NCBI GenBank assembly: GCA_030841965.1
Contig: JAUUSJ010000184.1
Coordinates: 1 to 7,207 of the forward strand
Reading direction: 5' to 3'
DNA from: Blautia sp.
GTDB lineage: Bacteria > Bacillota > Clostridia > Lachnospirales > Lachnospiraceae
Length of the DNA stretch: 7,207 nt
Shown here piece after piece: positions 1 through 5,237 of this stretch. Position 1 is the first letter of the stretch, and each line of letters starts with the position of its first letter. The notes under the pieces were generated by a model, which saw only the letters and a program-made list of their open reading frames with translations, made no database searches and was not told where the DNA came from. A program made the position numbers and the translations under genes.

Positions 1-28
1 TCGAAAAACCGTGGGAACGAACGTGTTT
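1..28 (+). repeat. Left arm of long-range 28-bp inverted repeat
   Basis: These 28 bases match the reverse complement of 7161-7188 at 27 of 28 positions; the single difference is C at base 9 against T. The core reads GTGGGAACGAACGTGTTT. The arm lies at the very edge of the window, so its outer boundary and any target duplication cannot be seen. Just inside it (about 29-90) the reverse strand holds a purine-rich stretch with GGAAAGA and GAGACAGACGC words, loosely like the tract inside the right arm. It is probably one copy of a dispersed intergenic repeat. Confidence 0.85.
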
Positions 29-110
29 TTAGAGGACATATCTTCGGACTCTCTTTGCGTCTGTCTCCACTTTTCTTTCCATCTATTATCTTATTATGGA
101 AGCAGATATT

Positions 111-461
111 TTATTTTGACCGAGGAAATTCTTTCATCTTTGCTGCTATCGTCCAAAGCAATTCCTTATCTTTATCCTTTAAAGTTTTATAAACCTCAAA
201 GAAATCCCTTTGAGCAGACATCGATTTTGTCTCTTTCTCCCATCCCTCTATATTCCTCTTAGACTGCGATACCCCCAAAATATAATCCGTTGATACATTA
301 TAATACTTCGCTAATTTTACTAGCACATCTACAGGTATAGTACAGATATCATTCTCATATCGACTCATATTTTGTTGTGTAATTCCAAGCTCTCGTCCAA
401 CATCTTTTTGAGAGACTTTTTTTGAATTTCTCAATTCTTTGAGCTTGCCCTCTTGAATCAT
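111..461 (-). CDS. XRE-family HTH transcriptional regulator (paralogue 1)
   Basis: A 116-residue DNA-binding protein. Residues about 6-63 form a Cro/CI-type helix-turn-helix domain: VSQKDVGRELGITQQNMSRYE covers the two HTH helices, followed by the typical end LAKYYNVSTDYILG. The C-terminal part (about 87-110) is a short helix-forming region with YKTLKDKDKELLWTIA. The ATG at 461 is preferred over the GTG at 467 because the AAGGAG site lies 8 bases before the ATG and only 2 before the GTG. It is paralogous to the gene at 687-1010, sharing the HTH, the LAKYYNV.TDY.LG segment and the KELLWTIA.KM tail. The likely role is a repressor of nearby or its own transcription; the target is unknown. A TATAAT at 495-500 (minus) could be its -10 box, but no good -35 is seen. 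Confidence 0.88.
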   Translation of the reverse strand: MIQEGKLKELRNSKKVSQKDVGRELGITQQNMSRYENDICTIPVDVLVKLAKYYNVSTDYILGVSQSKRNIEGWEKETKSMSAQRDFFEVYKTLKDKDKELLWTIAAKMKEFPRSK

Positions 462-469
462 ATACACTA

Positions 470-475
470 CTCCTT
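470..475 (-). promoter_or_regulatory. Ribosome binding site deciding the XRE-1 start
   Basis: On the minus strand AAGGAG stands 8 bases before the ATG at 461. An in-frame GTG at 467 is only 2 bases away from it, too close for normal initiation. The ATG is therefore the better start. Confidence 0.75.
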
Positions 476-501
476 TTCTATTTTTTATGCTCTAATTATA
501 T

Positions 502-578
502 GAATGTTTTTGAAAATTGCGGGAGCACATTGTGCAGAGCAATTCGGTATCATAAGAGACAAAAGGTCTTTTGACCCC
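502..578 (+). repeat. Dispersed palindromic repeat, copy A
   Basis: A 77-base unit that matches 6525-6601 at 69 of 77 positions with no gaps, and a more diverged inverted copy at 5122-5198. It holds two hairpins. The first is at 516-543: ATTGC..GCAC-ATT-GTGC..GCAAT, with a GGGA/AGA internal loop. The second is around 561-578: CAAAAG-GT-CTTTTG. It lies between the two XRE genes, antisense to them. The plus-strand reading frame across it is an accident of the repeat and is not called as a gene. Confidence 0.88.
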
Positions 579-686
579 TATGATAATATTTTAGAGCTAA
601 AAAAATACTCGACAATTTTTATAAATATTATATCATTTCATTCAAGTATTCACTTTATTATGCACAAAAAGGATATCTATTGCCCT

Positions 687-1010
687 TCATTTATCTAACT
701 GCTGCATCTTTACAGCGATTGTCCAAAGTAATTCTTTGTTTTTTAGACTTAAGGATTTGTATATATTCAAAAACTCTTGATTCCTGCTTCTACTGCTCTG
801 ATTTCTAAAACTATTTTTTACTTGAGATATTCCCAGAAGATAATCTGTCGTCACATTATAATATTTTGCTAATCTAACGAGAGCATCTACAGGGACTGAA
901 TTAATATTTTTCTCATATCTGCTTAATGTCTGTTGTGCAATCCCAACATCGTCTCCCACTCTCTTTTGAGGAAGATTTTTCTCCCTTCGTAGTTCCTTTA
1001 ATCTTTCCAT
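687..1010 (-). CDS. XRE-family HTH transcriptional regulator (paralogue 2)
   Basis: A 107-residue repressor-type protein. The helix-turn-helix domain spans about residues 3-60, with LPQKRVGDDVGIAQQTLSRYE as the HTH core and LAKYYNVTTDYLLG closing the domain. A basic, serine-rich linker follows (about 64-77), then a C-terminal segment IYKSLSLKNKELLWTIAVKM that is nearly the same as in the neighbour at 111-461. The frame stays open to 1076, but the start at 1010 is chosen for two reasons: AAGGAG lies 8 bases before it, and a promoter (1046-1073) lies inside the longer frame. Its 20-base AAGGAGCG-A7-TGGAA start region is identical to that of the kinase-like gene at 2083. The regulated target is unknown; autoregulation is a reasonable guess. 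Confidence 0.88.
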   Translation of the reverse strand: MERLKELRREKNLPQKRVGDDVGIAQQTLSRYEKNINSVPVDALVRLAKYYNVTTDYLLGISQVKNSFRNQSSRSRNQEFLNIYKSLSLKNKELLWTIAVKMQQLDK

Positions 1011-1045
1011 TTTTTTCGCTCCTTTAATCGATACATTCTTTTTAT

Positions 1046-1073
1046 ACTGTAGCATTTTTATTCCTTGAGTCAA
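1046..1073 (-). promoter_or_regulatory. Promoter of XRE-2
   Basis: On the minus strand, TTGACT (1068-1073), a 16-base spacer and TACAGT (1046-1051) preceded by TGC, an extended -10. The predicted transcript start near 1039 gives a leader of about 30 bases holding the ribosome binding site. This supports the start at 1010 rather than 1076. Confidence 0.6.
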
Positions 1074-1219
1074 CATGTATTATTTGTATTATTATATTTA
1101 AATTTATTGTATTTCACTCTCTTTGAGGTTGAAATATTTATTTTATTTTCCATAATACTAAATGGATATGTCACCAGCTACATTCACACTCCGCGCTTAC
1201 ATAAAATCAAATCCTTTCG

Positions 1220-1266
1220 TTTACTATAGGCGTAAACCCACTGCCTTTAGGTGATGGGTAGTTGAC
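1220..1266 (+). mobile_element. Probable relic of an IS200/IS605-type right end
   Basis: The segment reads TTTACTATAGGCGTAAA, then an imperfect hairpin CCCACTGCC-TTTA-GGTGATGGG (1237-1258), then TAGTTGAC. A short GC-rich hairpin preceded by GTAAA and followed by GGGTAGTTGAC is, from memory, typical of the right ends of IS200/IS605 elements and of the guide-RNA end of tnpB. No tnpA or tnpB coding remains are visible upstream (1084-1219 shows nothing recognisable). The stem carries one mismatch and two wobble pairs, so it looks decayed. The identification rests on motif memory and is moderate. Confidence 0.45.
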
Positions 1267-1278
1267 ACTAAAATACAA

Positions 1279-1322
1279 AAATCTCTATAGAATCATTTTT
1301 ATTTTATCTTCTATAGAGATTT
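1279..1322 (-). terminator. Intrinsic terminator of the kinase-like gene
   Basis: A perfect 14-base inverted repeat (AAATCTCTATAGAA at 1279-1292 with its complement at 1309-1322) and a 16-base AT-rich loop. On the minus strand it is followed by a T-rich tail (TTTTGTATTTTA). It lies 32 bases after the stop codon of the gene at 1355-2083. Confidence 0.85.
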
Positions 1323-1354
1323 CTACATGAATTGTATGTATATTATCGATACTT

Positions 1355-2083
1355 TTACCGTCTTCCCACCTCGTGAGGATATAGCTCTCCGTCATCTTTG
1401 ACAATCACTGTTCCAACACCGAAAACACTGTATAACTCTAAGAGTAAGGCATGTTTTAGTCGTGCGTTAATGAAATGTACTCTCTTCACACCGCCATCTA
1501 AAGCTTTTATCGCATTTTCAAGCATCTTTTTCATAGATACATCGAACTGCTGCTCATCCATACACTGTCTTAGCTCACTCTCTTTCATTGACAGAAGCTT
1601 CTCGCCTGTCTTTTCTGAGATAATTCCCTCTTCTTTTCCGATATAAATAAGCTTTTCTGCATTCAATAAAACCGCAATCTTTCTCGCTGTATCCTCTGGA
1701 GTCAAATCTACTTGTTCCGTGTCAATATCGTTTGGTGTAATAACTGGAATATAATTATTATCCACAGTCATATGTAATGTCTGCTCATCAATTCCACAGA
1801 TTCCTATCGCCTTTACACCATTTAATTCTACAAGCTTCGCAAGTCTTTTGTTTGCACGGAATTTGTCTGCTCCCATTCTGGAGTCATGAACGATAACAGG
1901 CTTCATGCCGACACTCTTTAAGAGAGTGACATCCTTCATAATCTCCTGCTCTTCCTCTCCGCTCAATATATTACTGCAAAGATAACCGATGACAACTATC
2001 TTTTGATTAAAATCTCTAAAGTATGGAATCGCATCTACTAAAATATTCGCTTTGTCTTTTATTATTTTTAATTGGTCTTCCAT
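1355..2083 (-). CDS. Acetylglutamate-kinase-like protein, probably catalytically inactive
   Basis: A 242-residue member of the amino acid kinase fold, closest in pattern to ArgB (N-acetylglutamate kinase, about 290-300 residues). Visible ArgB-like segments are DVTLLKSVGMKPVIVH (51-66), GVKAIGICGID (89-99), YIPVITP (111-117), AEKLIYIGKEEGI (142-154) and ALDGGVKRVHFINARLKHAL (194-213), ending in GVGTVIVKD. The usual N-terminal K-Y-G-G-N-A motif is replaced by GYLCSN (33-38), removing the catalytic Lys and the glycines. VHGGGPEI becomes VHDSRMGA, and the substrate loop with GLRVTD is missing (roughly 30-50 residues). NADT becomes TPED, and the late catalytic Lys of the PKV motif is Met by alignment. 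No arg genes are nearby. A structural, regulatory or altered-substrate role is more likely than arginine synthesis. Own promoter and terminator suggest a single-gene unit. Confidence 0.75.
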   Translation of the reverse strand: MEDQLKIIKDKANILVDAIPYFRDFNQKIVVIGYLCSNILSGEEEQEIMKDVTLLKSVGMKPVIVHDSRMGADKFRANKRLAKLVELNGVKAIGICGIDEQTLHMTVDNNYIPVITPNDIDTEQVDLTPEDTARKIAVLLNAEKLIYIGKEEGIISEKTGEKLLSMKESELRQCMDEQQFDVSMKKMLENAIKALDGGVKRVHFINARLKHALLLELYSVFGVGTVIVKDDGELYPHEVGRR

Positions 2084-2145
2084 TTTTTTCGCTCCTTAGT
2101 ATTGTACTTCACAATCCGACTGTAACTTAAAATATTCATACAAAC

Positions 2146-2207
2146 GCATATTTATGCAAAACAAGCGCCAGTCTATTCATTATAATCCTTTTTATATAAA
2201 TATTCCA
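2146..2207 (-). promoter_or_regulatory. Candidate promoter and leader palindrome for the kinase-like gene
   Basis: On the minus strand TATAAT (2179-2184) stands 17 bases after a weak TGGAAT (2202-2207). It would give a leader of about 88 bases. Within that leader is a 12-base palindrome GCATA-AA-TATGC (2146-2157), a possible operator. The -10 box is convincing in sequence, the -35 is poor, and the operator is a guess. Confidence 0.4.
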
Positions 2208-2262
2208 CCCCTTTTTTCGACTTTTTCTCAAAAAATGTTCATTTTTTTAAGTTTTTGCTTAT

Positions 2263-2330
2263 TTTTTAAAAAGGGCCCTATAAAAATATCTCTCTCGCCT
2301 TGATATTTTTATAGAACCCTTTTTTAAAAT
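2263..2330 (-). terminator. Long-stem terminator downstream of yqeY-type gene
   Basis: A nearly 28-base stem with an 11-base loop (2291-2301). The arms contain AAAAAGGGCCCTATAAAAATATC and its near complement. Two positions pair only as G-U, and only when the minus strand is transcribed; on the plus strand they are C-A mismatches. The structure therefore fits a minus-strand transcript coming from the gene at 2436-2882. The 3' side ends in a T/A run. Confidence 0.75.
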
Positions 2331-2435
2331 TTAAGAATTTGGGGCAGAAATTCTCGATTACCTGTATCCGAGATAAAAGCCTCATTTTTATCATCAGTAT
2401 GTCTGAAACATTCACATACAATACTAGACTTTCTC
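2331..2435. other. 3' untranslated stretch of yqeY-type gene
   Basis: The spacer 2084-2435 has no gene. Besides the candidate promoter (2146-2207) and the long terminator (2263-2330), this part holds two small hairpins: GATAAAA/TTTTATC at 2372-2392 and TCTCG/CGAGA at 2352-2373. They share two bases, so they could be alternative folds. No known riboswitch or small RNA was recognised. Confidence 0.4.
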
Positions 2436-2882
2436 CTACTGCATCATAGCTCCGACAAGCTGATTTACAAGCTTACCATCTGCTTTTCCTTTTACCTTTG
2501 GCATTAGAACCTTCATGATTTTTCCCTTATCTTTATTCGTAGGCTTCTCAATACCAAGCTCAGCCAAAACCGAACCGATTACTTCCTTAATCTCTGCCTC
2601 ATCCATCATCTTAGGGGCAAACTCTTCATAAACTGCGATTCTATTTTGGCATTCCTCGATAATATCTGTTCTATCAGCTGGAGTGGAATCAAGTGTCTCT
2701 TTTGTCTGCTTAATTTCTTTTAATACAACCTCATTCTCCTCCACCTCTGTTAAATCCTCTCTCTTATCAATTGCCTTATTTTTAAGTGCAGAGAGAAGCA
2801 TAGATAAAGAATCTTTTCTCTCTTTATCTTTGTCTTTCATCGCCTGTACCATTGCTTTTCTTACTTCATCTATTTTACTCAT
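2436..2882 (-). CDS. yqeY: GatB/YqeY domain protein
   Basis: A 148-residue soluble protein of the usual YqeY length (about 147-150). Features of the family are the N-terminal helical part with RKDSLSMLLSALKNKAID (23-40), then the KEIKQTKETLD helix, the E.....YEEFAPKMM segment (about 82-94), and the C-terminal KGKIMKVLMPKVKGKADGK (119-137) with VNQLVGAMM at the end. The domain is related to the tail of GatB, the tRNA-dependent amidotransferase subunit, and is thought to bind tRNA-like ligands; its cellular role is not settled. The start is supported by AAGGAGG 7 bases upstream. It has its own extended -10 promoter and a long terminator, so it is probably transcribed alone. It is divergent from the zinc-ribbon gene, without the rpsU neighbour seen in some Firmicutes. 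Confidence 0.93.
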   Translation of the reverse strand: MSKIDEVRKAMVQAMKDKDKERKDSLSMLLSALKNKAIDKREDLTEVEENEVVLKEIKQTKETLDSTPADRTDIIEECQNRIAVYEEFAPKMMDEAEIKEVIGSVLAELGIEKPTNKDKGKIMKVLMPKVKGKADGKLVNQLVGAMMQ

Positions 2883-2929
2883 GTTAATTCCTCCTTATAT
2901 TTTACTCTATTGATTTGTTGACAAGTTTT

Positions 2930-2958
2930 ATTATAGCAGACTTTTTTATTTCCTTCTA
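2930..2958 (-). promoter_or_regulatory. Promoter of yqeY-type gene
   Basis: On the minus strand TGCTATAAT is an extended -10 (TATAAT at 2930-2935). A weak TAGAAG lies 17 bases further up (2953-2958). The transcript would start near 2922, about 40 bases before the ATG. It lies back to back with the plus-strand promoter at 2979-3007. Confidence 0.55.
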
Positions 2959-2978
2959 CTTTAAATTTACACTAATAA

Positions 2979-3007
2979 TTGTTTTGACCTCGTCTCTATG
3001 ATATAAT
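2979..3007 (+). promoter_or_regulatory. Promoter of zinc-ribbon gene
   Basis: TTGTTT (2979-2984), a 17-base spacer and TATAAT (3002-3007), with TGA just before the -10 (extended -10). It is 48 bases before the ATG at 3055, which has a GGAGGGGG ribosome binding site. Confidence 0.65.
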
Positions 3008-3054
3008 TTTGATATTACTATAAAAAACTCTATTCAAACGGGAGGGGGATTAAA

Positions 3055-3570
3055 ATGGATTGCAAATTTTGTGGAGCTCCAGTAAAAAATGGAAAATGTA
3101 CTTTTTGTGGATTAGATGTCAAGGAATATGAAGCACAGACTCACTCTTCTTGTACCTCTTCCTCCAGCTATAATTTAAACGGAAAAGAACACAAGAAAAA
3201 CGGCTTTTTTCACTGGCATGACCAAAATTTTGATATCTTTTCAGCAGATAAAAAAACTCGCTCTAAAGATTATACATTAGACCAAAAAACTTACCAAGAC
3301 TATAATCAAAGACAAGATAAACGAACAAAACACGACCAGGACGTAGACGGCTATCGCTCCTCTTACTCGACAGCATCTACAGCAAAGAGAAGTGCCAAGC
3401 CTTCCTCTAGTCACAGCGAAGTATTTGGAAACCTAAAAGAACAAAAAAATTCTGTTAGGAAATCCACTACAACAAACAAAAATAATAAATTTAGTATAAT
3501 AGGTCTTATTATTCGTATTGTTATTATTCTCAGTATTTTTGAAGCTTTAGCTTCTTGGTTTTTCTCTTAA
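3055..3570 (+). CDS. Small zinc-ribbon protein with C-terminal membrane anchor
   Basis: A 171-residue protein of unknown function. The N-terminus has two CxxC knuckles, CKFC (3-6) and CTFC (15-18), which together would bind one zinc ion. A long hydrophilic, low-complexity middle (about 25-142) follows, rich in Ser, Lys, Asp, Gln and Tyr and probably disordered. The C-terminus has a single hydrophobic segment (about 146-170, SIIGLIIRIVIILSIFEA) containing one Arg and one Glu. There is no signal peptide, so it is likely tail-anchored with the zinc ribbon in the cytoplasm. This layout is common among poorly described Firmicutes zinc-ribbon proteins. It has its own promoter, a strong ribosome binding site and a shared terminator downstream. 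The CDS is secure; the function is unknown. Confidence 0.85.
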   Translation: MDCKFCGAPVKNGKCTFCGLDVKEYEAQTHSSCTSSSSYNLNGKEHKKNGFFHWHDQNFDIFSADKKTRSKDYTLDQKTYQDYNQRQDKRTKHDQDVDGYRSSYSTASTAKRSAKPSSSHSEVFGNLKEQKNSVRKSTTTNKNNKFSIIGLIIRIVIILSIFEALASWFFS

Positions 3571-3634
3571 TGACCACTTCAATAATTGATTAACTACAAA
3601 AATGCAAAAGATTCAAAGAATGAAGAAGATAGAT

Positions 3635-3679
3635 GCAAAAAGGATAGAAAGACAAAATTGACTTCCTATCCTTTTATGC
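3635..3679. terminator. Bidirectional terminator between convergent genes
   Basis: AAAAGGATAG (3638-3647) pairs with CTATCCTTTT (3666-3675), extended by GCA/TGC with a small mismatch, around an 18-base loop. The plus strand continues into TATATTTTTAA and the minus strand has A/T-rich flanks. It lies between the zinc-ribbon gene (ends 3570) and the convergent aldo/keto reductase (stop at 3693), so it can serve both. Confidence 0.75.
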
Positions 3680-3692
3680 TATATTTTTAACA

Positions 3693-4967
3693 TCATTCAC
3701 TATCTCTTTCGGCATCCAGTTCTTCAAACAGTTCATGTGCCGAAGAATACTGTTTTACTTGAATTTGTCCACTTATAATTTCTCTTGTCTCTTGCATGGT
3801 CGCCTCTGTCTCCACGTTATACGCTGCAAATATATCCGTTGCCTTCTTCATATTTTCCACAACTTTAACCTCAAACGGACAGCGTTTCTCACACGCCTTA
3901 CATCCCACACATTCCTCTGCCTTATGTTCTAATACAGCATAATGCTCCCTCACTGTCTCTGGAACCTCACCCTGCGCTATCGCAAGATTTAGAAGCTTCG
4001 TAACCATAGCCACGTCGATTCCTTTTGGGCAAGGCGCACAGTGACCGCAGTACATACAGTGACCGCTCCAACTAATCTTAGGAAATGCAGCCAGCGCTGG
4101 TGCGTAGTCTTTCTCCTCATCCGATGCCTGTTCATAGGCGATGCTCTGTTTTAAGTCTTCCAATGTCCTAGCTCCACACATAACCGCCGCCACCGCTGGA
4201 CGAGTCAGAGCATAATTCAGACATTGAAAAGCATTTAATGCCTTACCCGCTGGCGAGAGTCCCTCATCCAATAAATCTCCTCCGCCAAATGCCTTCATAA
4301 CAGTAATGCCAACTCCTCTTCTTTGACATTCCTCATAAAGCTCCTGTCTTTCTGGGTCCATATTTATAAGCATATTTTCATAATTTTTCTCATTCCAGAG
4401 CTCTTCTACATTCTCACTTGCTGGCAATAAATCATAGCAAGGATTCACACTAAACATCAATACATCGATATTTCCACTCTTTACCGCTTCCATTGCCACC
4501 TGAGGGTTATGGCTGGAAAGTCCAATACTCTTAATGCATCCCTCTTGCTTTAACTTTAAAGCATACTGCATAACTGGACCATTCTTCACCAACTGCCAGT
4601 CCTCCAAGGAATCCACATAGTGAACCATCCCAATCTCCACATAATCCGTCTGCAATCTCTCTAGCTGGTCTTTGAACCCTTCCTTTACTTCCTGTAAATC
4701 TCTCGTTCTCTTATACTGACCATTCTTCCATATTGTACAAAGATGTGCCTGTAATACAAACTTCTCTCTCCTGCCCTTCAATGCTTTTCCAAGAGCCGTC
4801 CTCATATTTGGATTAGGCGAGTACAGGTCAATACAGTTTACCCCCTCTTTCTCCATAAGGTCCATAAACTCTCTGACCTGTTCATCTGACTTATCAATAA
4901 ATCCCTCACAGCCCATTCCAATTTCACTAACTTTTATTCCCGTATTACCAAGTTCTCGATATTTCAT
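3693..4967 (-). CDS. Aldo/keto reductase-ferredoxin fusion with unusual active site
   Basis: A 424-residue protein. Residues 1-290 are an aldo/keto reductase barrel (MKYRELGNTGIKVSEIGMG start, IGLSSHNP at 148-155, VMKAFGGG at 223-230). Residues 304-363 hold two [4Fe-4S] sites: C304, C307, C310, C313 (CMYCGHCAPCP) and C353, C356, C359, C363 (CVGCKACEKRCP). Of the aldo/keto reductase catalytic set, Asp47 (CID) and His116 (MVHYVD) are present. The Tyr expected five residues after the Asp is Asn52, although Tyr49 is close by, and the Lys at the end of the VLATK strand is His75 (VLQAH). The enzyme may use ferredoxin-type electrons or have changed chemistry; the substrate is unknown. The start has only a weak purine-rich ribosome site. 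It is probably transcribed apart from the next reductase (270-base gap). A 60-residue tail after the clusters is unexplained. Confidence 0.9.
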   Translation of the reverse strand: MKYRELGNTGIKVSEIGMGCEGFIDKSDEQVREFMDLMEKEGVNCIDLYSPNPNMRTALGKALKGRREKFVLQAHLCTIWKNGQYKRTRDLQEVKEGFKDQLERLQTDYVEIGMVHYVDSLEDWQLVKNGPVMQYALKLKQEGCIKSIGLSSHNPQVAMEAVKSGNIDVLMFSVNPCYDLLPASENVEELWNEKNYENMLINMDPERQELYEECQRRGVGITVMKAFGGGDLLDEGLSPAGKALNAFQCLNYALTRPAVAAVMCGARTLEDLKQSIAYEQASDEEKDYAPALAAFPKISWSGHCMYCGHCAPCPKGIDVAMVTKLLNLAIAQGEVPETVREHYAVLEHKAEECVGCKACEKRCPFEVKVVENMKKATDIFAAYNVETEATMQETREIISGQIQVKQYSSAHELFEELDAERDSE

Positions 4968-5016
4968 TTCTCTTCTCTCTTTTCATTCACTTCTTACTAC
5001 TTTTCCAAATTTTTAT

Positions 5017-5097
5017 CTACCACAATAGTTCCCTCTTCTTTGGATATCTATATATCTTCCAATCATCGATAAACTCGAACTCTTTGACATCATATCC
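5017..5097 (-). pseudogene. Possible remnant of a short coding segment
   Basis: In the 270-base spacer before the reductase at 4967, one minus-strand frame reads DVKEFEFIDDWKIYRYPKKR and ends at a stop at 5017-5019. It has no start codon; upstream in the same frame is a TAG. The composition looks like real protein, but 26 codons can arise by chance. I cannot name a parent family. Confidence 0.2.
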
Positions 5098-5111
5098 ACT
5101 TATCTATATAT

Positions 5112-5198
5112 CCATGATATTGGGGTCAAAAAGTCTTTTGACCCTTTTGATACCAGATTACTCCGCATAATATGCCCCCACAATCATATCCAAAAAGT
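5112..5198 (-). repeat. Dispersed palindromic repeat, copy B (inverted)
   Basis: On the minus strand this matches the repeat at 6525-6611 at roughly three quarters of positions, including the right-hand border CCCCAAYATCATGG. The main hairpin (5157-5184) keeps its fold although the bases differ: GCAC/GTGC in copies A and C is GCAT/ATGC here. A second perfect 9-base hairpin, GGGTCAAAA/TTTTGACCC, is at 5123-5144. On the plus strand it is followed by TTTTGAT and looks like a terminator. It lies just after the reductase gene ending at 5238. Confidence 0.8.
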
Positions 5199-5237
5199 GC
5201 AAGAAGGAACCATCGCAATACATCTATCCTTTATTTT

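Noticed and set aside
504..698. Plus-strand 64-codon frame starting in repeat copy A
   Set aside because: The first half is repeat sequence, there is no ribosome binding site, and the rest is AT-rich spacer.
1011..1076. N-terminal extension of XRE-2 from the ATG at 1076
   Set aside because: The promoter and the strong ribosome binding site both lie inside the extension, and XRE proteins normally start just before the HTH.
1355..2083. Functional arginine-pathway kinase
   Set aside because: Catalytic and substrate-binding motifs are missing and there are no arginine genes nearby, so the symbol argB is not assigned.
5087..5149. Plus-strand TTGACA with a TATATC box, followed by the terminator-like hairpin of copy B
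   Set aside because: A transcript would start almost on the hairpin and no plus-strand gene follows; AT-rich chance match is more likely.
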